DNA of 64,000 nucleotides from DASUPK01 sp963695675 (GTDB lineage: Bacteria; Actinomycetota; Thermoleophilia; Solirubrobacterales; 70-9), in the NCBI GenBank assembly GCA_963695675.1, contig CAVOGY010000001.1:1-64000 (forward strand). The letters are read 5' to 3'. Position numbers and translations under genes: made by a program. Below, piece after piece: positions 26,663 to 35,458 of this stretch (its first letter is position 1; every line of letters begins with the position of its first letter). The notes under the pieces were generated by a model that had not been told where the DNA came from, searched no databases, and worked only from the letters and a program-made list of their open reading frames with translations.

Positions 26663-26686
26663 CAGGGTGAATTGGGTCGGAGTGGC

Positions 26687-26710
26687 GGGCCCCGGCCGTG
26701 GCCGGGGCCC
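26687..26710. terminator. GC-rich hairpin downstream of the RTX gene
   Basis: GGGCCCCGGCC and GGCCGGGGCCC form a perfect inverted repeat of 11 bp per arm with two central bases. It lies 26 bp beyond the stop of the leftward RTX gene. No U-rich tract follows, as is common for actinobacterial terminators. Confidence 0.6.
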
Positions 26711-26736
26711 TCGAGCTCCGAGTTGGTCTGGACTGC

Positions 26737-27777
26737 TCAGTCGACCAGCAGCTGAATCAGTCCGCCGACGTTCTGGACCACGTTGTCCACGCCATTGCGG
26801 GTGTGGACGTTGAGGTGGTCGGTCGTATCGGCGTGCTTGACCGAGACGGCCGTGGCCAGTCCGGTCACATCGGCGCCAGAGCCGTTGCCCTGGACGTTGA
26901 TGTTGTCGACGCCGTTGGTGCCATTGACGTCCACGGTGTCGGCCGCGCCGTCGGGAGCGGTGCCGCCGAGTATGCCGGCGAGGTCGACGTTGGTCTGGGT
27001 CACGTCGGTCCCCGTCAGGTCGCCGACCGTGAGGCTGTCGGCTCCGGTCAGGGCGTTGAAGTCGACGACCTCGACGTCATTGGTGTTCATCGTGACGTTG
27101 CCCTGGGTGCGGAAGAGGGTGAGCCGCCCTCCGTCCGCCGACATCGTCGCGGTGTCCGTCCCGGTTGAGCCGTTGAACTGCATCGTGTCGATGCCGTCCT
27201 GGCCCTCGATCACGTCTGAGCCCTCGCCGTTATCCCAGCGGAATGTGTCATTGCCGGCGCCGAGGTAGGCGGTGTCGTTGCCCTTGCCGCCATCGACGAG
27301 GTCATTGCCGTCGCCGCCCTTGAACGTCTCGTTCTCGGCTGCGACCTGCGTCTGGCCACCCTCGAGGGTGTCGTTGCCGTCGCCGCCCGAGATCGTGGTC
27401 GGGATCGTGTTGGTGAAGGCGCCGTTCGCATCGTCGATGCGAGCGGAGTCGTTGCCGTCGCCCATCTTCACCTTGATCGCGGATACGTCCCCGCGGGCAA
27501 AGGAGAAGTCGGCCGAGCCGTTGTCGCCGGCGTCGACCTGGATCGTGCTTGGATCGTTGGCCTTCAGGCGGAGCGCAACCTGCTGCCCGCCGTCGCTACC
27601 GGTGACGTTGAGCGTGCCGTGGTTGACCGCGGCCCGTACGCCCTGGACCTTGCCGTTGGCGCTTGCATAACCGGGCGCAGTGGCGACAAGGCTCGCGAGG
27701 GCGAGTGCCACGACCGCTGCGGGCAGGTGAAATCGCCGCTTGGGCCGTGAGTTGCTGTTGTCTTGGGGGGATGTCAT
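26737..27777 (-). CDS. secreted RTX-type calcium-binding repeat protein
   Basis: The 346-residue protein has a signal peptide (basic start, hydrophobic FHLPAAVVALALASLVATA, cleavage after about residue 40). The mature part holds hemolysin-type nonapeptide repeats such as GGDGNDTLEGG, GGDGNDLVDGG and GKGNDTAYLGAGNDTF at roughly residues 125-185. These form calcium-binding beta-rolls. The C-terminal half is Asn/Asp/Thr-rich and recalls other secreted actinobacterial proteins of this kind. No enzyme domain is seen. It is divergent from the wrecked LuxR copy and followed by a strong hairpin. Confidence 0.82.
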   Translation of the reverse strand: MTSPQDNSNSRPKRRFHLPAAVVALALASLVATAPGYASANGKVQGVRAAVNHGTLNVTGSDGGQQVALRLKANDPSTIQVDAGDNGSADFSFARGDVSAIKVKMGDGNDSARIDDANGAFTNTIPTTISGGDGNDTLEGGQTQVAAENETFKGGDGNDLVDGGKGNDTAYLGAGNDTFRWDNGEGSDVIEGQDGIDTMQFNGSTGTDTATMSADGGRLTLFRTQGNVTMNTNDVEVVDFNALTGADSLTVGDLTGTDVTQTNVDLAGILGGTAPDGAADTVDVNGTNGVDNINVQGNGSGADVTGLATAVSVKHADTTDHLNVHTRNGVDNVVQNVGGLIQLLVD

Positions 27778-27820
27778 CTCTTCACTTTCATTTGGGAGTG
27801 GGAGGTGGTTCGGTGTGATG

Positions 27821-27885
27821 CGACCAGGATCAGCGCGCGGGCGTTTGAACGCATCGGTGACTTCGCCAGTCGCCCTCGCCGGTCT
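27821..27885 (+). repeat. 60-bp flanking repeat (copy 1), upstream of the decayed LuxR gene
   Basis: The stretch CGACCAGGATCAGCGC, then GAACGCATCGGTGACTTCGC and CAGTCGCC, aligns with the leader of the intact LuxR gene (31122-31187). In inverted form it aligns with segments at 33984-34047 and 37683-37745. It may hold the promoter of the LuxR genes; its function is unknown. Confidence 0.5.
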
Positions 27886-27918
27886 GTCCGATGGCTCTCC
27901 CCGCTCTACGATGGACGG

Positions 27919-30703
27919 ATGGCGACACCCGACTCCGGCGCGTTGGTCGGCCGTGAGCGGGAGTGCGCCGTGATCGACCGGCCTGCTGGAGGCATCTGCG
28001 CGCGGCGAGAGCAGCTGCCTCGTGCTGCGCGGTGAGGCCGGGATCCGGCAAGACGGCGCTCCTTGAATACGCCGCAGAGCGCGGCGGGAGTGGCTCGAAG
28101 GTGCTCCGGACGACGGGCGTCGAGGCGGAGTCGGATCTCGCGCTTCGGGGGCCTCTACGGGCTGCTGCGCCCGATCGTGGACAAGCTGGGCGAGCTGCCC
28201 GAGACGCAGGCGGCTGCTCTTGCGGGGGCTCTCGGGCTGGCGCCGTCGGCGGGGTCGGATCGCCTACTGGTCTCGGCGGGCGCCCTGAGCCTGCTCGCGG
28301 CGGCGGCCGATGACGGGTCCACTCCTCTGCCTGATCGACGACGCGCAGTTCCTGGACGTGGCGTCGGCGGAGGCCCTGGTCTTCAGCGCGCGCAGGCTTG
28401 CGGCCGAACCGGTGGCGATGGTGTTTGCGGCGCGGGAGGGTGCGGGTCGTCCGTTCGCGGCGCCGGGCTTGCCCGAGCTCGTGGTCGAGGGCCTCGGGCC
28501 CGAGGCGGCCGCCCAGCTCCTGACGGTGAGCACGCCGGAGGCGACCGATCCCGTCCGCGAGTGGCTGCTTGCCGAGGCGGCCGGAAACCCGCTCGCCTTG
28601 CTCGAGCTGCCGAGTGCCCTGTCCGCGGCGCAGCTGCAGGGACGAGCCGCGCTGCCCGAGACCGCTCCCTTGACGTCCCGGCTCCGCTCGGCCTTCGTGC
28701 AGCGCATCGACCGTCTGCCCGCCGAGACGCAGACCGCATTGCTGATCGCGGCGGTGGACGACAGCGGCGAGGTGGCTGCGGTGGTGGGCGCGGCCGGCGA
28801 GGCGGGGTTGCCCGCGGATGCGCTCGACTCCGCCGAGCGAGCTGGCCTGCTGCGCGTGGTCGGCGGCAGGAGATCGTGTTTCGCCACCCTCTGGTGCGTT
28901 CCGCGCTGCTCGAATCAGCGACGCATAGCCAGCGCCGGGCGCGCACGCCGCGCTGGCGGCGGCGCTTAGCGGCGACGAGCACGCCGACCGCCGCGCCTGG
29001 CACAAGGCGCTGGCCACGCTGAGCACAGACGAGGAGGTCGCCGCAGCGTTGGAGGCGTCGGCGCGTCGGTACGAGGCGCGCGCAGGACACGCCTCGGCCG
29101 CCACGGCGTTCGTCCGCGCGGCCGAACTGACCGCCGACGAGGGCCGTCGAACCCGCCGACTCGCCGCGGCCGCAGAGGCGGCGTGGGCCGCCGGGCAGCC
29201 CGAACGCGCTCGCGAGCTGATCACGCGAGGCGCTGCCACTCGCGACAGGTCAGCCGCGGGCGGAGCTGTTGCACCTGCGCGGGGTGATCGAGGCGAGAAC
29301 GGGCGACCTTCGCAGCGCCATCGCGGTCCTGCTCGAGGCTGCCGACGCTAGCGAGGATGGTTCGCTGACGCTCGAGGTGCTGACCGAGGCGACCGAGGCC
29401 GCGGCGTATGCCGGCGACTTCGCTCAGGCCGTGGCCCTCGGCGCGCGGGCTGCCACGATCGAGCCGCACAGCGAGACGGATCGCTTTCGTGTGGCCGCGC
29501 TGAGCGGGATCGCGGCCGAGCTCGCAGGTGAGCACGAACGCGCCGCGCCGCTCCTGCCAGAGGCGATCCGCCGCGCGGAGCAGCTCGAGGATCCGCGCTT
29601 TCTGATCTGGGCGGCCCGCATGGCGACTATGGGGGGCGCGTCTCGGAGACGGCCTGCCCTACGCCACCCGCGCGGTCACGATCGCGCGAGAACGCGGCCT
29701 GCTCAGCATCCTGCCGATGGCGCTGTGCGCAGCAGGCAACGCGCTGACCGGCCAGGGCCGCTTCAAGCTTGCGTACGCCGCGGCGGAGGAGGGAATCAGG
29801 CTCGCGAGCGACTTCGGACACCAGTGGGGCGCGAGCTGGAACCTGACCAACCTGGCGACGCTCGACGCGCTGCGAGGAGACGAGGCAGCAGCGCGCGATC
29901 CACGCCGACGAGGCCATGGAGCTCGCCGCGATCAGCGGCGGAACGACCTTGATCGTCGGCTTCGCCGAGTGGGCGCTCGGGCTGCTCGAACTCACGCTGG
30001 GAAGGCCGAGCGAGGCGACGGACCGCCTGCTGCTGGTGAGCGCCAGTGAACGACCCGAATCGAATCGCTCTGATCGCGCTGTGGTCGATCCCCGACCTGA
30101 TCGAAGCGGCGGCACGCTCCGGGCGGCTCGACGAGACGGTGGATCGATTCGACCGCTACACGGCCTGGGTGCAGCACTCGCCGTCCCCGGCCCGACTGTC
30201 CGTGCTCGCGCGCTGCCGGGCGCTCGCCGGGGAGGGAGATGAGCGAGAGCAGTTCGAGACCGCGCTCGCGCCCGACGCGACCCTCTCGCCGTTCGAGCGG
30301 GCCCGCACCGAGCTGCTCTACGGCGAGTGGCTGCGACGCGAGCGGAAGCGGCGCGAGGCGCGCCGGCATCTGCGCCAGGCGGCCGACCTCTTCCGCCAGG
30401 TCGGTACGTCCGCCGTGGGAGGAGCGGGCCGAGGCGGAGCTGCGCGCAACCGGCGAGACGGCAAGGCGGCGCGACCCCTCGACGCTCGACCAGCTCACCC
30501 CGCAGGAGCTGCAGATCGCCGGGCTCGTCGCCGCCGGGATGACCAACCGCCAGATCGCCGCACAGCTCTACCTCAGCCCGCGCACGATCGACTATCACCT
30601 GCGCAAGGTCTTCAGCAAGCTCGGCGTCGCCTCCCGCACCGAGCTCGTGCGCATGGGCGTGCCGGAACAGGAGCCGTCTGACACAGCGGCGGTGGTGGGC
30701 TAG
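27919..30703 (+). pseudogene. ATPase-LuxR (LAL-type) regulator, first tandem copy, at least nine frameshifts
   Basis: Segments in all three frames together spell a full-length relative of the intact gene at 31215-33983. Landmarks in order are MATPDSGALVGRERECAVID, GSGKTALLEYAAERGG (P-loop region), LLCLIDDAQFLDVASAEALV (Walker B) and VFRHPLVRSALLES. The TPR-like region and a final LuxR helix-turn-helix (QELQIAGLVAAGMTNRQIAA) follow. Reading-frame changes occur near 27985, 28040, 28145, 28315, 28870, 28950, 29260, 29640, 29890, 30050 and 30415. The neighbouring paralogue is intact over 2.8 kb, so random sequence error alone is an unlikely explanation; real decay after duplication fits better. 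Confidence 0.8.
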
Positions 30704-30757
30704 GCGGGCCCATCTCGCAGGGGTCGGGCGCCGGACCGCTAACCGCTTATACCGAGG

Positions 30758-31010
30758 TCAGCACGGTCTGCAGGTTTCGCGATGGACCGCCTCATACGGG
30801 GCGTAGTAGTGGATCGAGCCAGCCTCAAGCGACGTCTTGATCAGCTCTCGCAGGCCCGCCCACCCGCGGCAATGACGTCGGGATCGCCGTGGTTGGGCAG
30901 GGTGCGGTCCGGGCTGAGCTCACTGAGCGCCCCGAGGTTGGCCAGGTGCGCGTCGAAGCTCTGGGGCCCATCGACGAGGGTGATCGGGCGCAAATCTGAC
31001 GATTTGCCTC
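30758..31010 (-). pseudogene. MBL-fold hydrolase C-terminal fragment
   Basis: The minus strand reads LVDGPQSFDAHLANLGALSE, then SPDRTLPNHGDPDVIAAGG. It resembles the C-terminal half of metallo-beta-lactamase-fold hydrolases, where LPNHGDP is the last metal-loop motif. A one-base shift then leads to GLRELIKTSLEAGSIHYYAP and a TGA at 30758-30760. The N-terminal HxHxDH half is absent. The fragment lies between the two LuxR copies and was probably carried along or interrupted by the duplication. Confidence 0.5.
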
Positions 31011-31121
31011 TTCGACGAAACCGCGCTCGCCCGCGGGGCGAAGCTCGAGTGTGGGCGCTGAACTTTTGGTGGGAGCTGTCATTTGGGTTCGCTTTCGTTG
31101 TTGGGTATGGGTCTTGATCCA

Positions 31122-31187
31122 GACCAGAATCGGCGCGGCGCGCCCGGAACGCGTCGGCGAGTTCGCCAGTCCGACTCGCCGGGCAGA
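31122..31187 (+). repeat. 60-bp flanking repeat (copy 2), upstream of the intact LuxR gene
   Basis: GACCAGAATCGGCG, GGAACGCGTCGGCGAGTTCG and CCAGTCCGACTCGCCGG match, in inverted orientation, the 60 bp directly after the LuxR stop codon (33984-34047). The intact regulator gene is therefore bracketed by imperfect inverted repeats. Confidence 0.5.
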
Positions 31188-31214
31188 CCCTGTCCTGAGG
31201 TCTACGATCGGTCC

Positions 31215-33983
31215 ATGTCGACGCCCGAGCCCGCGGGGCTTTCCGGCGCGTTGTTTGGTCGTGAGCGTGAGTGCACCGCCATCGATCAGCTGCTCGGGGC
31301 ATCGGCGCATGGAGAGAGCACCTCGCTCGTCCTGCGGGGCGAGGCCGGGATCGGCAAAACCGCTCTTCTGAGCTATGCCGCAGAGCGGGGCGGGAAGCGA
31401 ACGGTGCTCCGGATCGCCGGTGTCGAGGCGGAGTCGGACCTGGGTTTCGCCGGATTGGAAGGACTCCTACGACCGATCACGGGGAAGCTCGATGAGTTGC
31501 CCCGGGCCCAGGAAGAGGCGCTCTCGGCGGCTCTCGGATTCGCGTCATCAGGCGGCTCGGATCGGTTGCTGGTCTGCGCAGCGGCGCTGAGCCTGCTTGC
31601 CGCGGCGGCCGACGACCAACCGGTCCTATGCCTGGTCGACGACGTGCAGTTCCTGGATGTGGCGTCGGTGGAAGCGCTTCTGTTCAGCGCGCGCAGACTC
31701 GGGGCCGAGCCGGTGGCGATGCTCTTCGGCGTGCGGGAGGGAGCAGGGCGGGAGGTTGCAACGCCGGGACTGCCGGAGGTCGTGCTCGAAGGCGTCGATG
31801 CCGACGACGCCGTCCGGCTCCTCAAGGCCAGCGCTCCCACCGCGCCAGGGCCGGTGCGCGAGTGGCTACTCGCGCAAGCCGCCGGAAACCCTCTCGCTCT
31901 CCTGGAGTTGCCGAGTGGCCTAAGCGCACAGCAGCTCCAGGGTCGCGCCACTCTGCCCGAGACCACCCCTTTGAGCTCTGGGCTACGGGTCGCCTTCCTC
32001 CAGCGCGTGGAGCGGCTGCCCGCAGAGACACGGGCCGCTCTGTTGATCGCCGCGCTCGACGACCGAGACGAGGTCGCAACGGTGATGCGGGCATCTGACG
32101 AGGCAGGCCTGTCAGCTGACGCGTTGGACGCCGCCGAGCACGACGGACTCCTCCGGATTGCGGACGGCGCGGTTGAGTTTCGCCACCCTCTTGTACGCTC
32201 CGCGCTGCTGGAGTCGTCCACACTCAGCCAGCGGCGGGCGGGGCACGCGGCCCTGGCGGCAGCCTTAAGCGGTGACCAGCACGCAGATCGCCGCGTCTGG
32301 CATCAGGCCCTCGCGAGTGTAAGCGCCGACGAAGAGGTCGCCGCCGCGCTCGAAGCTTCGGCGCGCCGATACGAATCGCGCGCGGGGCACGCATCGGCCG
32401 CAACTGCCTTCGCCCGCGCGGCGGAGTTATCGAGCAGCGACGCCAGCCGTATGCACAGGCTCGCCGCCGGAGCCCAAGCGGCGTGGGCAGCTGGCCAGCC
32501 GGACCAGGCCCGGGACTTGATCGCGCGGGTTCTCCCTGTCGCGCCGGATGGGCTCCGCGCCGAGCTCCTGTATCTGCGCGGCGTCATCGAAGCTAGAACG
32601 AGTGACCTCCGCGGCGCCATCGCTGTCTTGGTCGAGGCCGCCGAGACCAGCGAGAGCCCGTCGCTGGCGCTCGACGCCTTGAGCGAAGCGACCGAGGCGG
32701 CCAACTACGCGGGAGAGTATGCGCAGGGTGCCGGCATCGCCGCCCGCGCCGGCGCGATCGAGCCAGAAGACGAGATCGACCGCTTCCGTGTCTCCGCGCT
32801 GACCGGGATGGCGGCGGAGCTGGCCGGGGACCATGAACGAGCTGAGGGGCTCGTGCGGGAGGCGATCCGGCGCGGCGAGCAGCTCCAGGATCCGGGCGCT
32901 TTGGTCTGGGCGTCGCTTCTGGCGACCATGGGTGTCACCGGGGGCAACTTCGCAGATGGCCTCCCGCACTCGAGTCGTGCCGTCGCCATTGCTCGAGAGC
33001 GCGGGCTCCTCAGCATGCTCCCGCTGGCGCTCTGGGCACAGGCGAACGCGCTGGTCGGGCTCGGGCGCTTCAACCTCGCGCGATCCGCCGCGGAGGAGGG
33101 AATCAGGCTCGCAAGCGACTTCGGACACCGCTCGGGTGCGAGTTGGAACCTGATCGTGATCGCCCAGCTTGACTCGCTGCGAGGGGACGAGTCGGCGGCG
33201 CACGGCCATCTCGACGAGGCGGTTCAACTGGCCGCGATCGGGGGCGGGACCCTGCTGCTGGCCCACGCCGAGTGGATGCTCGGGTTGCTCGATCTGACCG
33301 TGGGAAGGCCTGACGAGGCGACCGAGCGCTTTCTGCCCCTGACAGCGATCGAGCGGCCCGAATCGAATCCACTGCTCGGGCTTTGGTTGATCCCGGACCT
33401 GATCGAGGCGGCGGCGCGGTGCGGTCGGCTCGACGAGACGGCGGAGCAATTCGAGCGTTACAAGAGCTGGCTGCAGTACTCGCCCTCCGCGCCCCGCCGC
33501 TCCGTGCTCGCGCGCTGCCGGGCGCTGGTAGGAGATGGGGACGTGCGGGAGCAATTCGAGGCGGCGCTGGAGCCGGGTGGGTTCGTCTCGCCATTTCTGA
33601 TGGCGCGCACCGAGCTCCTCTACGGCGAGTGGCTGCGGCGCCAGCGCCAGCGGCGTGAGGCACGTCCGCATCTAAGAAGGGCGGCTGATCTCTTCCGCCA
33701 GGTCGGCACTACCCCCTGGGAGGAGCGCGCCGAAGGGGAACTCCGTGCGACCGGGGAACAGGCACGGGAGCGCGACCCCTCGACACTCGATCAGCTCACG
33801 CCTCAGGAGCTGCAGATCGCCGGGCTCGTGGCCAGCGGGATGACCAACCGCCAGGTGGCGGCCCAGCTCTACCTGAGCCCCCGCACGATCGACTACCACC
33901 TGCGGAAGGTCTTCAGCAAGCTCGGCGTGGCCTCGCGTACCGAGCTGGTCCAGATGGGCGTGCCTGAGCAGCAACCCGCCTGA
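31215..33983 (+). CDS. large ATPase-LuxR (LAL-type) transcriptional regulator, intact tandem copy
   Basis: From ATG 31215 (MSTPEPAGLSGALFGREREC) the protein has 922 residues. An AAA-type ATPase domain comes first: P-loop GEAGIGKT at 42-49 and Walker B VLCLVDDVQFLD near 138-149. The helical GNPLALLELPSGLS segment and VEFRHPLVRSALLESS follow. A long TPR-like helical region is next (about 370-840). The C-terminal LuxR helix-turn-helix (TPQELQIAGLVASGMTNRQV, then LSPRTIDYHLRKVFSKLG) closes the protein. LAL regulators sense an unknown ligand and activate nearby genes; the exported-protein operon starting at 34094 is the obvious candidate target. Confidence 0.92.
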   Translation: MSTPEPAGLSGALFGRERECTAIDQLLGASAHGESTSLVLRGEAGIGKTALLSYAAERGGKRTVLRIAGVEAESDLGFAGLEGLLRPITGKLDELPRAQEEALSAALGFASSGGSDRLLVCAAALSLLAAAADDQPVLCLVDDVQFLDVASVEALLFSARRLGAEPVAMLFGVREGAGREVATPGLPEVVLEGVDADDAVRLLKASAPTAPGPVREWLLAQAAGNPLALLELPSGLSAQQLQGRATLPETTPLSSGLRVAFLQRVERLPAETRAALLIAALDDRDEVATVMRASDEAGLSADALDAAEHDGLLRIADGAVEFRHPLVRSALLESSTLSQRRAGHAALAAALSGDQHADRRVWHQALASVSADEEVAAALEASARRYESRAGHASAATAFARAAELSSSDASRMHRLAAGAQAAWAAGQPDQARDLIARVLPVAPDGLRAELLYLRGVIEARTSDLRGAIAVLVEAAETSESPSLALDALSEATEAANYAGEYAQGAGIAARAGAIEPEDEIDRFRVSALTGMAAELAGDHERAEGLVREAIRRGEQLQDPGALVWASLLATMGVTGGNFADGLPHSSRAVAIARERGLLSMLPLALWAQANALVGLGRFNLARSAAEEGIRLASDFGHRSGASWNLIVIAQLDSLRGDESAAHGHLDEAVQLAAIGGGTLLLAHAEWMLGLLDLTVGRPDEATERFLPLTAIERPESNPLLGLWLIPDLIEAAARCGRLDETAEQFERYKSWLQYSPSAPRRSVLARCRALVGDGDVREQFEAALEPGGFVSPFLMARTELLYGEWLRRQRQRREARPHLRRAADLFRQVGTTPWEERAEGELRATGEQARERDPSTLDQLTPQELQIAGLVASGMTNRQVAAQLYLSPRTIDYHLRKVFSKLGVASRTELVQMGVPEQQPA

Positions 33984-34047
33984 CCGGCGATCACAACTGG
34001 CGAACTCGCTGATGCGTTCCCGCCCCTGCGGGCGGATCCTGATCGCC
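33984..34047 (-). repeat. 60-bp flanking repeat (copy 3), directly after the intact LuxR stop
   Basis: CCGGCGATCACAACTGGCGA, ACTCGCTGATGCGTT and GGCGGATCCTGATCGCC follow the TGA. The reverse complement aligns with the LuxR leaders at 31122 and 27821. In direct orientation it aligns closely with 37683-37745, including TGACCGGCGATCAC and GCGGATCCTGA. Confidence 0.55.
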
Positions 34048-34093
34048 GTAACCCACGCCATCGCGAGAACGCAAGCGCGAGGAAGGAAATCTC

Positions 34094-34396
34094 ATGTCCA
34101 CCAAGCAAGGAATCGCATCCCGACGCAAGTCGTCTCTGATGGCGATGGTCGCGGCCGCGCTCGTAACGACCGCCCTCGCGGTCGCCGGTTGCGGCGGATA
34201 CGGCGGCAGTGCGTCGCCCCCCGCGGCGGCGCCGTCGGCTACTCCCTACTCGCAGGCCGGATCGTCGACTCACGCTAAGGGCGGGTCGAGCGCCTCGGCC
34301 GCACCGGCCACGACGACCGGGATCCCCCAGAACAACGGCGGCGACCAGGACGCCGACAACAACGGCGGCCCGAGCGACGGCGATGGCAACGTCTAG
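34094..34396 (+). CDS. small exported lipoprotein with Asp/Asn/Gly-rich tail
   Basis: The ATG follows GAGGAAGGAAATCTC. Residues 1-33 form a lipoprotein signal peptide (SLMAMVAAALVTTALAVAGC) with lipobox AVAGC. A low-complexity Ser/Ala/Pro/Thr linker leads to a C-terminal motif GIPQNNGGDQDADNNGG ending SDGDGNV. Nearly the same tail ends the small protein at 35009-35194. The pattern DADNNGGPSDGDG resembles an EF-hand-like or thrombospondin-type calcium loop, so metal binding is plausible but unproven. No family is recognised. It is the first gene after the LuxR regulator and overlaps the next gene by 14 bp. Confidence 0.7.
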   Translation: MSTKQGIASRRKSSLMAMVAAALVTTALAVAGCGGYGGSASPPAAAPSATPYSQAGSSTHAKGGSSASAAPATTTGIPQNNGGDQDADNNGGPSDGDGNV

Positions 34397-34979
34397 ACGC
34401 TCCGGGTTCGCGATCCTCGCCGCGCTCGCACTGACGGGCGCGGCGGTCGCCCTCGCGGCATGCGGCGCCGCGTCGCCGCCCGCGGCCAGCCAGGCGCAGG
34501 CGTTCGGCTGGCTTCGGCCCTCGCCGCCGCCGGGCGGCTGGCAGCAGAGCCGGCTGCCGAACGGCGCGGCAAGCCTCGGCTACCCGGCCGGCTGGCGCGC
34601 GATCAGGTCTGACCCGGGCACTGTCACGGCCGCTCTCCGGGCTCGGGATGGAGAGATCCAGGGCTATCTCAACGCGACGCCGCAGCAGGGGGAAGAGACG
34701 CTGGCGAAGTGGAGCAGCTTCCGGGTCGACCACAACCGCGACGAGGGGGACGTGAACGTCGAGCCCGTTGCGTCCGCGACGAACCTTCGATTCCGGGACG
34801 CGCACGGCTCCTGCGTGATCGATACCTACACGTCGTCCAGCGGGCATCCCTACGGCGAGATCGCCTGCATCGTCGCCGGGCGGACCGCCACGACGGTGAT
34901 CGTCGGCGCAGCGCCGCCCGACCAATGGCAGCAACAGGCGCCGGTGATCGAGCGCGCCGTATCGAGCTTCCTCACATAA
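34383..34979 (+). CDS. lipoprotein of unknown function, second gene of the exported-protein operon
   Basis: The ATG at 34383 lies inside the end of the preceding gene. The 198-residue product has a signal peptide with lipobox (GFAILAALALTGAAVALAAC). The mature domain has PNGAASLGYPAGWRAIRSDP, HNRDEGDVNVEPVASATNLR and a single further Cys pair (GSCVIDTY and IACIVAG). The LxYPxGW feature and length recall PsbP/LpqN-like secreted domains, but this is not certain. Overlap with the previous gene implies co-translation. Confidence 0.7.
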   Translation: MATSRRSGFAILAALALTGAAVALAACGAASPPAASQAQAFGWLRPSPPPGGWQQSRLPNGAASLGYPAGWRAIRSDPGTVTAALRARDGEIQGYLNATPQQGEETLAKWSSFRVDHNRDEGDVNVEPVASATNLRFRDAHGSCVIDTYTSSSGHPYGEIACIVAGRTATTVIVGAAPPDQWQQQAPVIERAVSSFLT

Positions 34980-35008
34980 CCCCAACCAAGCAAGGAATGG
35001 AGCCCAAA

Positions 35009-35194
35009 ATGCTCTCAAGTACGAAGGCCCGCATCGGAGCGGCCCTAGCGGTCCTCGGAATCGCCGCAGCCGCGGCTGTGCCCGCCGCGATCGCCGGACA
35101 CCACCATCACCACCACGGCATCCCGCAACACAATGGCGGCGACCACGACGCCGACAACAACGGCGGTCCGAGCGACGGAGACGGCCGCATCTAG
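35009..35194 (+). CDS. small secreted protein with native hexahistidine run and Asp/Gly-rich tail
   Basis: The chosen ATG at 35009 has GGAG seven to ten bases upstream; an in-frame ATG at 34997 is an alternative. The 61-residue product has a signal peptide (IGAALAVLGIAAAAAVPAAI), then AGHHHHHHGIPQHNGG and a tail DADNNGGPSDGDGRI that repeats the tail of the gene at 34094. The mature peptide would be about 31 residues, almost all His, Asp, Asn and Gly, suggesting extracellular metal binding. It lies 29 bp after the lipoprotein gene and is followed by a terminator hairpin, completing a three-gene operon. No known family is recognised. Confidence 0.68.
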   Translation: MLSSTKARIGAALAVLGIAAAAAVPAAIAGHHHHHHGIPQHNGGDHDADNNGGPSDGDGRI

Positions 35195-35215
35195 CCCAGC
35201 GGCGCCGGCGCTAGT

Positions 35216-35244
35216 CGCCGCGCCCGCGGCAAGTGGGCGCGGCG
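35216..35244 (+). terminator. hairpin ending the exported-protein operon
   Basis: CGCCGCGCCC at 35216-35225 pairs perfectly with GGGCGCGGCG at 35235-35244 across a nine-base loop. It starts 21 bp after the stop of the His-rich peptide gene. There is no U tract. Confidence 0.65.
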
Positions 35245-35269
35245 GCAGAGCCGACACGAAGGAGCGCGA

Positions 35270-35458
35270 ATGAACCCACCAAACTCGACATACACGAACG
35301 GAGGCTGGGAGCTTTCCCGATCCGCTCGCGGCGTGCTCGTCCTCGCCGATCCGCCTGAGGCGGGGTGGCGGATTCAGACCTCTGACGAGCAAATGGCCTA
35401 TGAGTGCGACGTGGAACTGCTCGCGCCCGGGCACACTAAGGATCGAGGTCCACAGTGA
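35270..35458 (+). CDS. small duplicated protein of unknown function (copy 1)
   Basis: This 62-residue frame begins MNPPNSTYTNGGWELSRSAR, behind GAAGGAGCGCG, and continues GVLVLADPPEAGWRIQTSDE. A second copy at 37749 shares TYTNG-WEL-RSARGVLVLAD-PEAGW. In each case a DUF4440/SnoaL-like gene lies downstream. Here its TGA overlaps the next ATG (TGATG), so the pair is translationally coupled. No signal peptide or membrane segment is seen. Conservation at the protein level between the copies supports it being a real gene; no family is recognised. Confidence 0.6.
   Translation: MNPPNSTYTNGGWELSRSARGVLVLADPPEAGWRIQTSDEQMAYECDVELLAPGHTKDRGPQ

Noticed and set aside
27830..29239. 469-codon minus-strand frame opposite the broken LuxR gene
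   Set aside because: It stays open only because of GC-biased codons; the plus strand pieces match the intact paralogue over their whole length.
35096..35118. Hexahistidine codons as vector or tag contamination
   Set aside because: The run lies inside a natural signal-peptide gene whose tail is shared with a neighbouring native gene, and no vector sequence flanks it.
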